DNA of 64,000 nt from Acinetobacter calcoaceticus DSM 30006 = CIP 81.8 (GTDB lineage Bacteria; Pseudomonadota; Gammaproteobacteria; Pseudomonadales; Moraxellaceae): contig NZ_KB849780.1 in assembly GCF_000368965.1 (NCBI RefSeq), forward strand, positions 558,145 through 622,144, written 5' to 3'. A model generated the notes under the pieces. That model was not told the DNA's origin and did no database searches. It saw only the letters and a program-made list of their open reading frames with translations. Positions 54,610 through 63,001 of the stretch are shown piece by piece. The first letter of the stretch is position 1; each line of letters opens with the position of its first letter. The translations under genes and the position numbers were made by a program.

Positions 54610-55573
54610 GTGATTTTTGATCCAGCCACTGGAACAACTGTTGATAAACTTGTTCTCGTACTGGCTGGACAGAAAGGACTAAATCATGCAAGCCATTGTG
54701 AATAGAGACAACAGAGACATCTCCTTTAATTTTTTTACCGTGTTTTTTAATGTCTTTAACATCTAAAATCACATCACTTTGAGTCGCATCTACTCCCCAT
54801 TTTTTAGGGTTTTTAGTTTGGTGGGAGTGCATAATCAGTGCAGGGATATCGAGTTTAACCCCGCGATGAATCTCTTTTTGTGCCGTATGAATCGCATGTA
54901 CAAAACTGAGTTGAACAGTAGGGGCAGAAGTTGGTTTCCAGTCCAGATTAAAGTCCCATTCGCCTTTAAGTTCTTTGTGAAGACTCGCGGTGTACCATTT
55001 GTTAAGTTGGCTTGGGAATTTAACTTTAGGTAGATATTTTCCTACTCGGCTGAGCATTGGAATACCAAACTTTTTTTCGACCAAGCTTAAATTAAAGTCG
55101 TAAAATGGACTATTTGCCCACAGCGCTTTAACAAGAGGATGATTTGGGTGATGGGCAGCATAAAGCGTTGCTGTCAGACCACCTGTTGAATGACCTGCAA
55201 GCAAGACTTGTGTGTGTTGTTCTTTAGCAATGATATCTAATGCTTGAGTAATTTCGGCATCGTATTCACTTAAATCAAGCACATTATAGAAGATTTGATG
55301 GGGTAGTTTGGAACGACCGTATTTTCTTAAATCCAAGGCATAGAAGTCATAACCATGCGCGTTGAATTGTTCAGCCATTTCAGTTTGAAAGAAATAATCT
55401 AAAAAACCATGAATATACAGCACAGCTTTTTGAGTAGATTGAGCGGCCTTTTTACGCACTAAGGTAGCTACAACTTTACCTTCATAATCATCAGGAAAGT
55501 TGAGTGTGAGCTGTTCGTAGCCAGTACCTAAAATATCTGGAACATAATTTTGAGTAGCTGAGGATGTATTCAT
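54602..55573 (-). CDS. Alpha/beta hydrolase (serine aminopeptidase S33-like)
   Basis: A 323-residue hydrolase without a signal peptide. The core shows AVLYIHGFLDYFFQTEMAEQFNAHGYDFYALDLRKYGRS (oxyanion HG and strand), nucleophile elbow LAGHSTGGLTATLYA (catalytic serine in G-H-S-T-G), and VVSIHNGLHDLVLS with the catalytic histidine. This is the family often called lysophospholipase or hydrolase_4. It lies between the converging GAF regulator and the iron alcohol dehydrogenase; a link to ethanolamine use is only positional. Confidence 0.82.
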   Translation of the reverse strand: MNTSSATQNYVPDILGTGYEQLTLNFPDDYEGKVVATLVRKKAAQSTQKAVLYIHGFLDYFFQTEMAEQFNAHGYDFYALDLRKYGRSKLPHQIFYNVLDLSEYDAEITQALDIIAKEQHTQVLLAGHSTGGLTATLYAAHHPNHPLVKALWANSPFYDFNLSLVEKKFGIPMLSRVGKYLPKVKFPSQLNKWYTASLHKELKGEWDFNLDWKPTSAPTVQLSFVHAIHTAQKEIHRGVKLDIPALIMHSHQTKNPKKWGVDATQSDVILDVKDIKKHGKKIKGDVSVVSIHNGLHDLVLSVQPVREQVYQQLFQWLDQKSLN

Positions 55574-55671
55574 TTTTATCGAGCTATTGTAATTAAGACA
55601 TGCTGAGTATCCTTCAATGAAATGGGTGAATTGTCAATCAGGTTTAGAGGTTGGATTGGAATAGAGGTTTA

Positions 55672-55706
55672 AAAAAAGGGAATACCGCTGGAGCTAAGTA
55701 TTCCCC
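55672..55706 (-). terminator. Rho-independent terminator of the iron alcohol dehydrogenase gene
   Basis: Stem GGGAATAC / GTATTCCC (55679-55686 and 55699-55706). On the minus strand the stem is followed by a run of seven T (complement of the A run 55672-55678). A second inverted repeat, AGTAAGTCAA / TTGACTTACT (55712-55721 and 55735-55744), lies just before it in the same transcript. Confidence 0.8.
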
Positions 55707-55768
55707 AAAAAGTAAGTCAACGGTCGGAGGGGTTTGACTTACTAGAGGGATGTGCCATTACATCAGTA

Positions 55769-56941
55769 TTAAAGTGCTGCTTTAAAAATCTCCACAACTT
55801 GTGCATGATTTGCTTTACGTGGATTGGTCAGCATACATGCATCTTTTTGAGCATTATCGGCCATGACCGCAAGGTCTTCAGTTTTTACACCAAGCTCTGT
55901 TAAACCAGATGGAATACCAATGGATGAAGACAGTTTACGAATGGCATCAATTGCAGCATACGCAGCTTCCATCACAGTTAGTCCATGAGTTTTTACACCC
56001 ATTAACTCTGCGATTTTTGCGTAGCGATCTGGGCAGGCAATTAAGTTAAATTCGCACACGTGTGGTAACAAGATTGCATTACATACGCCGTGAGGTAGGT
56101 TATAGAAACCGCCCAATTGATGCGCCATCGCATGTACATAACCTAAAGATGCATTGTTAAACGCCATACCAGCCAAGTATTGTGCATAGCTCATTGCATC
56201 ACGTGCTTCGATGTTTTCACCATTTGCTACAGCAGGTTGTAACCATTGACTAATCATGGTGATGGCTTTTTCTGCACACGCATCGGTAATTGGGTTGGCC
56301 GCCGTAGAAACATAGGCTTCAACAGCATGGGTTAAAGCATCCATACCCGTTGCCGCTGTTAAACCAGCAGGTTTGGCAATCATGAGTTTCGGATCATCAA
56401 TTGCAATGAGTGGGGTACAACGCCAGTCAACAATTGCCATTTTTACGTGAGTGTCTGTATTGGTAATAATACAGAAACGGGTCATTTCAGATGCAGTACC
56501 AGCCGTTGTATTCACTGCAATCAGTGGTGTCATTGGGACTTTACTTTTATCGATACCTTCATAGTCACGAATATGACCACCGCCAGCAGTGACTAGGCCA
56601 ATCCCTTTTGCACAGTCATGAGATGAACCACCGCCTAGCGAGACAATAAAGTCACAGCCATTGTCGTTATAGGCATTTACGCCATTATGGACATTAATAT
56701 CGGTTGGGTTAGGTTCTGCACCCGGAAAAATATGGCTAGCAACGCCTGCTTCGGTTAAATAGTTTGCGATAAGATCTGAGACACCAAATTTAAATAAGCC
56801 TTCATCGGTCACAATTAATGCTTTTTTTGCGCCGAGGTTTTGTGCCTTTGTACCAATTTCTTTGGCACATCCTGGTCCAAAGAGTGATACGCATGGAATA
56901 TAAAAACCGTTTGTTTGATCTGCAATATTTTTAAAAGCCAT
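55769..56941 (-). CDS. Iron-containing alcohol dehydrogenase (AdhB/YiaY-like)
   Basis: A 390-residue group III alcohol dehydrogenase that interconverts alcohols and aldehydes with NAD(H). The NAD stretch GGGSSHDCAKGIGLV, TAGTASEMTRFCII, and the iron ligands in MDALTHAVEAYVS and VHAMAHQLGGFYNLPHGVCNAILLPHVCEFN are all visible. ATG 56941 has AAGGA nine bases ahead on the minus strand; an upstream Met at 56998 gives a longer product with no family match. It neighbours the ethanolamine cluster, where it could reduce spare acetaldehyde or oxidise ethanol. Confidence 0.9.
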   Translation of the reverse strand: MAFKNIADQTNGFYIPCVSLFGPGCAKEIGTKAQNLGAKKALIVTDEGLFKFGVSDLIANYLTEAGVASHIFPGAEPNPTDINVHNGVNAYNDNGCDFIVSLGGGSSHDCAKGIGLVTAGGGHIRDYEGIDKSKVPMTPLIAVNTTAGTASEMTRFCIITNTDTHVKMAIVDWRCTPLIAIDDPKLMIAKPAGLTAATGMDALTHAVEAYVSTAANPITDACAEKAITMISQWLQPAVANGENIEARDAMSYAQYLAGMAFNNASLGYVHAMAHQLGGFYNLPHGVCNAILLPHVCEFNLIACPDRYAKIAELMGVKTHGLTVMEAAYAAIDAIRKLSSSIGIPSGLTELGVKTEDLAVMADNAQKDACMLTNPRKANHAQVVEIFKAAL

Positions 56942-57171
56942 GGAGTGATTCCTTCTTCCATAAATCCATTGTTTGTTATTACAGGTGAGCCTCACCATGG
57001 CCTTAGTATTGTGATGTGAAGATTATTTTCCTACCTACCAAAAACCTACCAAATATTATTTTAATGTTAATTATTGATTTATATTGATTTTACAGAAATT
57101 CTAGCTCATTCATTTAATTTTTTCGGGAAAGTCGTTAAGCTATGGGCTGTTGAAGATGTACTTATGAGATT

Positions 57172-58884
57172 ATGAAACAGGAAACTGCGCTTAAACTGCT
57201 TAAAGCAGGTGAAAATGTCTTTTTAACCGGTTCGGCTGGTGCAGGGAAAACCTATACACTCAATCAGTACATCCAATACTTAAAAGCACGTAAAGTGCCT
57301 GTGGCTATTACGGCATCTACAGGTATTGCTGCAACGCATATGAACGGCATGACGATTCATACATGGGCAGGCATTGGGATTAAAGATCAGTTAACTGATG
57401 ATGACCTAAAACGTATGAAAGAGCGTAAATATCTCAAGGAACACCTTGAAAATGCGCAAGTTCTCGTCATCGATGAAATTTCGATGTTACATGCGAAGCA
57501 GCTTAATCTGGTGAATCAGGTTTTAAAATATTTTAAAGAAAGCGATGAGGCATTTGGTGGTATCCAAGTCATTGTTGCCGGAGATTTCTTTCAGTTGCCA
57601 CCAGTTGGACGTAATAGTGAAGCCAACCGTGACAAGTTTTGTTTTATGTCTGATGCATGGGTCGAAGCTAAATTCCGCGTATGTTATTTAACAGAACAAC
57701 ACCGCCAAGATGATGAAATCCTTAACCAGATTTTAAATGCCATTCGTGCGCAAAATATTCAATCAGATCATTTACACGCGTTACGTCAATCACGCTCGCA
57801 TGATATTGGTGAGACCTTTACTCGTCTCTATACACACAATATAGATGTCGACAATATCAATTATCAGCACTTAAATGAAATTGATAATGAAGGGCATCAA
57901 TTCAATGCGGTTTTAGATGGTAATGAAAAACTGGTAGAAACTTTAAAATCTTCGGTTCGTGCACCAGAAGAACTCACCTTAAAGAAACATGCAAAAGTCA
58001 TGTTTGTAAAAAACAACTTTGATATGGGCTATATCAACGGGAGTTTAGGTGAAGTCATTGGTTTTGAAGAAGATGATGAAAACGGTTTGTTACCGAAGGT
58101 GAAACTAACCGATGGTACGACATTGCTGGTTGCACCTGAAACTTGGTCAGTTGAAAATGATGCAGGTAAAGTGATTGCCAGTTTCCAGCAAATTCCACTT
58201 CGTTTGGCATGGGCGATTACCATTCATAAAAGCCAAGGGATGACTTTAGAAGCTGCTGAAATTAACCTCATGAACACCTTTGAAAAAGGTCAGGGCTATG
58301 TTGCGCTTTCACGTTTGAAATCTTTAACTGGATTAAAGTTATTAGGTATTAACGAGCAAGCTCTAGAGCTAGATAGTTTGGCTGTAAAAGCCGATCGTCG
58401 TTTCCAAGAGCTGTCTAAAGAAGCCGAAGACAACTTTACAGATGTAGATTTAACTGCTCAGCACAAAGCATTTATTCGTCATTGTGGTGGAACTTTAAAT
58501 GAAACCGAGATTTCTCGTAATGAGAAAAAACTCACAAAAGGTGGAAAGCAAAATTACGCCTCGGCAACGCTAGACGAAACACGTGCGTTGTTTGAAGAAG
58601 GCTATGAGATTGAAGATATTGCGCATGAACGTGGCCTTACCCCAGCGACAATCATTAACCATTTGGCACGACTTCATAAAGAACAAAAACTGGATATTTC
58701 GGTTGCCCATCCTGGAGAAGAAGTAGTCGAAGAAATCCGAAAAATTTATAAGAAACTGAAAAAGCGCCAAAATCCAGATCATTTTTCTGATGATGGTTCG
58801 ATCAAACTAAGACCAATCGTTGAAGCAACCAGTCCTCGAATGGGATATGATCAGGTTCGATTAGCTTTATTATTTATTGAGTAA
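57172..58884 (+). CDS. Pif1-like DNA helicase with C-terminal helix-turn-helix
   Basis: A 570-residue superfamily 1B helicase. Motifs in order: Walker A GSAGAGKTYTL (20-30), ITASTGIAATHMNGMTIHTWAGIG (Pif1-type), LVIDEISML (near 98), VIVAGDFFQLPPVG, LTEQHRQDD, and the C-terminal RecD-like RLAWAITIHKSQGMTLEAAEI plus GQGYVALSRLKS. After about 460 comes a HTH_40-type domain (LDETRALFEEGYEIEDIAHERGLTPATIINHLARL), as seen in some helicase tails. Likely roles are unwinding of 5'-tailed DNA or G4 structures. The isomerase gene follows after 43 bases. Confidence 0.88.
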   Translation: MKQETALKLLKAGENVFLTGSAGAGKTYTLNQYIQYLKARKVPVAITASTGIAATHMNGMTIHTWAGIGIKDQLTDDDLKRMKERKYLKEHLENAQVLVIDEISMLHAKQLNLVNQVLKYFKESDEAFGGIQVIVAGDFFQLPPVGRNSEANRDKFCFMSDAWVEAKFRVCYLTEQHRQDDEILNQILNAIRAQNIQSDHLHALRQSRSHDIGETFTRLYTHNIDVDNINYQHLNEIDNEGHQFNAVLDGNEKLVETLKSSVRAPEELTLKKHAKVMFVKNNFDMGYINGSLGEVIGFEEDDENGLLPKVKLTDGTTLLVAPETWSVENDAGKVIASFQQIPLRLAWAITIHKSQGMTLEAAEINLMNTFEKGQGYVALSRLKSLTGLKLLGINEQALELDSLAVKADRRFQELSKEAEDNFTDVDLTAQHKAFIRHCGGTLNETEISRNEKKLTKGGKQNYASATLDETRALFEEGYEIEDIAHERGLTPATIINHLARLHKEQKLDISVAHPGEEVVEEIRKIYKKLKKRQNPDHFSDDGSIKLRPIVEATSPRMGYDQVRLALLFIE

Positions 58885-58927
58885 AGTTTAATTGGCTTAA
58901 TTACTTATTACATAAATTGAGGTGGCT

Positions 58928-59287
58928 ATGCCGCACATTGTAGTTGATTATTCAGATAACTTAACTGGATTAAACGCAAAACAATTACTTGAAGAAATTA
59001 ATACAACGCTCATTGAAACAGAGTTGTTTAGCCCAGAAGACATTAAAAGCCGTGCGCGTAAAGATGATGTTTTCCTAATTGGTTTGGGACTAGAACAGGC
59101 TTATATTCATGTAAAAGTTTATATTTTGTCGGGAAGAAATGCAGAGCAAAAACAGCTGATGGGTGATCAGTTGTTAGCGGCACTCAGCAATAAAAATTAT
59201 CTACAACAAGAGTTTAATAAAGAAATTCAATTGTGTGTTGAACTTGTTGATATGCCAAAAGAAGATTATTTTAAGCAAGTTGTATAA
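58928..59287 (+). CDS. CHMI family isomerase (5-carboxymethyl-2-hydroxymuconate isomerase-like)
   Basis: A 119-residue tautomerase-fold protein starting MPHIVVDYSDNL, with the N-terminal proline (after Met removal) expected to be the catalytic base. The rest (RARKDDVFLIGLGLEQAYIHVKVYILSGRN) follows the CHMI (HpaF) family. ATG 58928 is preferred because it places proline second; the in-frame GTG at 58922 does not. HpaF acts in homoprotocatechuate breakdown, but no aromatic catabolism genes are adjacent, so the true substrate is open. Confidence 0.82.
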   Translation: MPHIVVDYSDNLTGLNAKQLLEEINTTLIETELFSPEDIKSRARKDDVFLIGLGLEQAYIHVKVYILSGRNAEQKQLMGDQLLAALSNKNYLQQEFNKEIQLCVELVDMPKEDYFKQVV

Positions 59288-59350
59288 CTTTAAAAAGCGC
59301 AATTTCGATCAAGAATAGAGATCAGCACTATGTAAAAGTAGTGCTATCGA

Positions 59351-60220
59351 ATGAACAGACATAAATGTATGGCTGTATATACACAAAAGCTGCAACTGGT
59401 TTGCGATTATATTCAAAGACATTTAGATGAAGATTTAGATGTTGATCGATTGAGCCAGATTGCAGCCTTATCCAAATTTCATTTTCATCGTATTTTTACT
59501 GTTCATATTGGTTTAAATGTGATGAAGTTTATTCAACTTTCTCGTTTAAAGCGGGCTTCTTTTCAATTGGCTTTTGAACCCGATCTCAAAATTATTGAGA
59601 TTGCATTACAAGCAGGGTTTGATAGTCCAGAGGCATTTACTCGTGCATTTAAGCGTTCATTTGATCAAACTCCTCGGGCTTTTAGAGATAAACCGGACTG
59701 GGAATCTTGGCACCAGAAGTTTGTTTTTACACTTCCGAAAAGTGAGCTAAAAATGAATGTAAATATTGTTGAGCGTCCTGCCCAAAAGATTGCGTATCTG
59801 TCGCATCTGGGAAGTCCAGATAAAGTTTTTGAAACTGCTGCACGTTTTATTGCTTGGCGTAAAGAAACGGGTTTATCACCCGTGACTAAATCAAGAACGT
59901 ATGGCATTCCTTTTTCTGACCCAGAACAGACGCCATCAGACGCGTTTAGGTTTGACATTGCAGGGTCAATTGAAACGGCTGTACCTGAAAATATTTATGG
60001 CGTACAAACAGGGCAAATTCCTGCTGGGCGTTACGGGACCGTAAGACATTTTGGTAGCCATGACCAGATCAAAGAAAGTGTGTATTACATCTTTAAAAAC
60101 TGGTTACCTGAGCAGCCCGAAGAAGCTGGAGATTATCCAGTTTTCTTTCACTATCATAACTTTGTGCATGATGTGAAAGAATGTGATCTTATTACAGATA
60201 TATACTTACTTTTAAAGTAG
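59351..60220 (+). CDS. AraC-family regulator with GyrI-like effector domain
   Basis: A 289-residue protein with an AraC-type DNA-binding half at the N-terminus (about 15-110: DYIQRHLDEDLDVDRLSQIAALSKFHFHRIFTVHIGLN ... IALQAGFDSPEAFTRAFKRSFDQTPRAFR) and a GyrI-like ligand-binding half (about 130-289: ERPAQKIAYLSHLG, QIPAGRYGTVRHFGSHDQIKESVYYIFKNWLPE). The order HTH-GyrI is that of Rob and similar drug-responsive regulators. ATG 59351 or 59369 may be the start; neither has a clear ribosome site. Target genes are not obvious from the neighbours. Confidence 0.86.
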   Translation: MNRHKCMAVYTQKLQLVCDYIQRHLDEDLDVDRLSQIAALSKFHFHRIFTVHIGLNVMKFIQLSRLKRASFQLAFEPDLKIIEIALQAGFDSPEAFTRAFKRSFDQTPRAFRDKPDWESWHQKFVFTLPKSELKMNVNIVERPAQKIAYLSHLGSPDKVFETAARFIAWRKETGLSPVTKSRTYGIPFSDPEQTPSDAFRFDIAGSIETAVPENIYGVQTGQIPAGRYGTVRHFGSHDQIKESVYYIFKNWLPEQPEEAGDYPVFFHYHNFVHDVKECDLITDIYLLLK

Positions 60221-60252
60221 TCCGTTACCCACAAAGGCATAACTTCTTGTGG

Positions 60253-61080
60253 TTATGCCTTTAAACCAAACAGCTTGATATTTGCATATTGCTCAATCAG
60301 GTTGGCATCTAACATATGGATATAGTCCATAAAAATGTTACTAAAACTTCCCATGGTTTGTGCCTGATTGGATGCAAGTTTACCCGCAATTGCAAAATGT
60401 ATATGAGCTGAAAGCGCTGCAATGGTTGGAGTCGTTACCGCACTATATGCAGCGATTAATGCACCCAAAGCACATCCTGTTGCTGTAATTTTAGGTTGTA
60501 AGGGGCTGCCGCCGTTAATTTGGATAACGACATCTAGTTCTTTAGATAGAATGTAATCTGACTCACCTGAAATTGCGATACAGTCTGTATGTACTAATAG
60601 CGCGTAAGCCTGTCGATAGACATCATCACTACTAAGGGTACTATCTACACCTTTAGATTGAACCTGATTACCTGCAAGGGTACTGATTTCTGAAGCATTA
60701 CCACGAATAATGCTTGGCTTAAATTGTAAAAGCTCGTCTGTCATTTGACTACGCCAAGCTAATATTGGCCCATAGCCAACCGGATCAAGTACCCATGGAA
60801 TATCATTTAGCTGAGCTGTTTTAGCTGAGATCTGCATGGCTTGCATTTGCTCAGTGGTGGGCGTACCTAAATTAATGCTCAAGGCCGATGCGATTTTGGT
60901 AAAGCTTTCTGCTTCATAAGGATTATCAATCATCGCAGGCGAAGCACCAGACGCGAGTAATACATTGGCCGTATAGTTTGCAGCAACGCTATTGGTAATA
61001 CATTGTACAAGAGGCGTTTTTGCTTGCATGTTGTACCAAGCTTCAATGACCTGTTCAATCAAACTAGATGTCGATGTCAT
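60253..61080 (-). CDS. thiM: ThiM, hydroxyethylthiazole kinase
   Basis: ThiM phosphorylates hydroxyethylthiazole in thiamine salvage. The 275-residue protein holds the family blocks PLVQCITNSVAANYTANVLLASGASPAMI, IPWVLDPVGYG, IIRGNASEI, ISGESDYIL and KITATGCALGALIAAY with the C-terminal catalytic cysteine/glycine turn. It lies alone, without thiD or thiE beside it. No TPP riboswitch fits the 36 bases before it, so control must come from the upstream gene or elsewhere. Confidence 0.93.
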   Translation of the reverse strand: MTSTSSLIEQVIEAWYNMQAKTPLVQCITNSVAANYTANVLLASGASPAMIDNPYEAESFTKIASALSINLGTPTTEQMQAMQISAKTAQLNDIPWVLDPVGYGPILAWRSQMTDELLQFKPSIIRGNASEISTLAGNQVQSKGVDSTLSSDDVYRQAYALLVHTDCIAISGESDYILSKELDVVIQINGGSPLQPKITATGCALGALIAAYSAVTTPTIAALSAHIHFAIAGKLASNQAQTMGSFSNIFMDYIHMLDANLIEQYANIKLFGLKA

Positions 61081-61116
61081 ATTATTATCCCTAGGTAAGC
61101 CAAAGTGATTATAAAT

Positions 61117-62274
61117 TCAGTGGGTAAAATAGTGGTCTTGATGCTTACATTTTTGGCAAATCAAAGAAACATAATCTGCTGCATCATAGTCAACGCTTAA
61201 ATCATTTGAGCCACAATACATACAACGTTTGACAGAATAAAAGTTTAAACGTGGTTCAATTTTTCGCCATGCTTTCCATACAGGTTGCACAAATATCTGT
61301 TCGTCGTAACCTAAGAAACGATTAAGCAAAATATAACTCATTTTACTGTAAGGAATATTGTGAGGACGGGGGAGCATAGAGGTTTCCCACTTTTCGGTCA
61401 CGGCTCTTTCGCGATATTGTTCTAACGTTTTCTTTAATAGATTAGTGTTAATAAATTTATCATTGCGAGGCTGTAAAACTTTTTGTTTATACAGATATTC
61501 GAGTGCAGTTTGTACCAGATAATAAATCTGCCCAATTGCGAGTGAATCCATTAAACGATAGCAAAAGCTTTGAAAATTTGAATTCCCGGCAATTTGGATA
61601 CCCCAAGTTCGGCAGTAGAACTGCATGAACTGGATAATTTCTTGATAGAGCACCTGAAAAAGTACGTCTTTAACTTCATCTGCACTACGAAAAGGAATGC
61701 CGAAACTTAAGTTTTCATAAAACCAATTGCGTAACTGTTGAGCCACACTAAATAAACTTGGATCACTATAGCCATCTAAACGAATATTTAAGTGAAAACA
61801 TTGTGGGTCATCAGTTTGGTCATTTGCATTCAAAATGCCATCTTTATGCAACTGTTTAATTAAATAGCTCTGAAACATCCAGTTAGGCGTGATGTGATGG
61901 TATTTAATTTTGTCCCAATGAATATATTCATCATGAGCGATTTCTTCACGGGCATAGTCGTCTAGGAGACTTAGCAAGAAAAGTTTATGTAAAAAGCTGA
62001 GCTGTTCCAGACTGCGTTGTGGTTGTTCTTTTGACTTAAAATGGCGTTGTTCTTGTAGGCGTGTTTGTTGTAGAAGCTTTTTCCGTTGTTTTGTGCATGT
62101 ATCACAGTGGCAAGTCATTCTTTGATCTTTAAATAGACGGTGCTGACAATGACTGCATTCATGGAATTGAATGTCTTGTTCAAATTGCTCGGCATCTACC
62201 CAATACATTGAGGCTTGGCAGAGAGGGCAATGGCTACTTTCATCTAGCTGTTTCTGTAGAATTTGTAAGGCCAT
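61117..62274 (-). CDS. Uncharacterised protein with zinc-ribbon motifs at both ends
   Basis: A 385-residue protein I do not recognise. The N-terminus has cysteine pairs C16-x2-C19 and C40-x2-C43 and then CHCDTC (C55, C57, C60), and the last 40 residues have CMYCGSN and CQKCKH: zinc ribbons at both ends. The middle is helical, rich in Q, Y and L (LSFLHKLFLLSLLDDYAREEIAHDEYIHWDKIKYHHITPNWMFQSYLIKQL), without catalytic motifs I can name. Zinc ribbons often bind DNA, RNA or other proteins. Upstream of thiM with 36 bases between, so possibly one transcript. Confidence 0.65.
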   Translation of the reverse strand: MALQILQKQLDESSHCPLCQASMYWVDAEQFEQDIQFHECSHCQHRLFKDQRMTCHCDTCTKQRKKLLQQTRLQEQRHFKSKEQPQRSLEQLSFLHKLFLLSLLDDYAREEIAHDEYIHWDKIKYHHITPNWMFQSYLIKQLHKDGILNANDQTDDPQCFHLNIRLDGYSDPSLFSVAQQLRNWFYENLSFGIPFRSADEVKDVLFQVLYQEIIQFMQFYCRTWGIQIAGNSNFQSFCYRLMDSLAIGQIYYLVQTALEYLYKQKVLQPRNDKFINTNLLKKTLEQYRERAVTEKWETSMLPRPHNIPYSKMSYILLNRFLGYDEQIFVQPVWKAWRKIEPRLNFYSVKRCMYCGSNDLSVDYDAADYVSLICQKCKHQDHYFTH

Positions 62275-62369
62275 TTTGCTCCGAACATAAAATAAAAATG
62301 ATGGGGCTATTATACACAGCCGTGCTGTAGATGGCGGAGATTGCCACTTTCGTTTGTTGCTAAAATAGA

Positions 62370-62403
62370 AAAACCTAAAATCTATGTTTCGATTTTAGGT
62401 TTT
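62370..62403 (-). terminator. Terminator of the 85-residue orphan gene
   Basis: Perfect 13-bp stem AAAACCTAAAATC (62370-62382) with GATTTTAGGTTTT (62391-62403) and an eight-base loop. On the minus strand it is followed by TTCTATTTTAG, T-rich. Confidence 0.75.
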
Positions 62404-62425
62404 CATAGTGGGCTAAAAAGTTGAA

Positions 62426-62683
62426 TTAAACAGGGCACGGCAAGCTCTCATCATTTTGGCCAAGCTTTTTGGCTTTAATAAGCGCCTGTACTTTTTTACT
62501 TGGTAATTTCAGTTTCCCTAACGAATCGTAAGTATTAACAATAGAAGTAACCTCCTGAGTAGTAATAGAAATACCTTCCGCAGATAAGAACACGGCAATC
62601 ACATGGTGATCGAGTCCTGCTGCTGATAGATCATGAATAGCTTTAATGTTCTCTAGTCGATGAAAATGTGCTTTGAATTCCAT
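62426..62683 (-). CDS. Small hypothetical protein, possible helix-turn-helix
   Basis: An 85-residue soluble protein. Residues about 12-52 (IKAIHDLSAAGLDHHVIAVFLSAEG then ITTQEVTSIVN) have the spacing of a helix-turn-helix with an initial 'L-x-x-A-G' as in some KfrB or repressor-like proteins; this is by eye only. The C-terminus is lysine-rich and basic. A terminator follows and a ribosome site (AGAGGTG) precedes ATG 62683. No family or partner recognised. Confidence 0.6.
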   Translation of the reverse strand: MEFKAHFHRLENIKAIHDLSAAGLDHHVIAVFLSAEGISITTQEVTSIVNTYDSLGKLKLPSKKVQALIKAKKLGQNDESLPCPV

Positions 62684-63001
62684 GCTGACACCTCTTGTTC
62701 TAATTTAGATACCCATATTGGTATATTTAATTAGGCAAGAACCATGCCCAAAATGTAAGCTGACTCTAAAAAATGTTAAAAGCTAGAGGTGTTTTATTTT
62801 TATTGTATAGATTGCTTATATAAACAACGATTATCGTAAATTTGGTCTAATCTGTGCTAATAAAACAGGATTCTAATTTGAAATGTATAAATGAAGTCCC
62901 ATTAATTTCATAAAGGTAATCAAATACAGTATGTATGACTTGGCGTATGATATTTCATGACGACTCATACTACCGTTTAGACGAGTATATAAGGAATAAA
63001 G
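62684..63001. other. Divergent promoter region between the small orphan and pepN
   Basis: About 320 bases without a gene. It must hold two divergent promoters. AT-rich with no strong hairpin. TAAGGAATAAAG (62990-63001) is the ribosome site of pepN. Confidence 0.5.

Noticed and set aside
61081..61116. TPP riboswitch before thiM
   Set aside because: Only 36 bases separate thiM from the upstream gene, too short for a THI element, and no THI-box sequence is seen.
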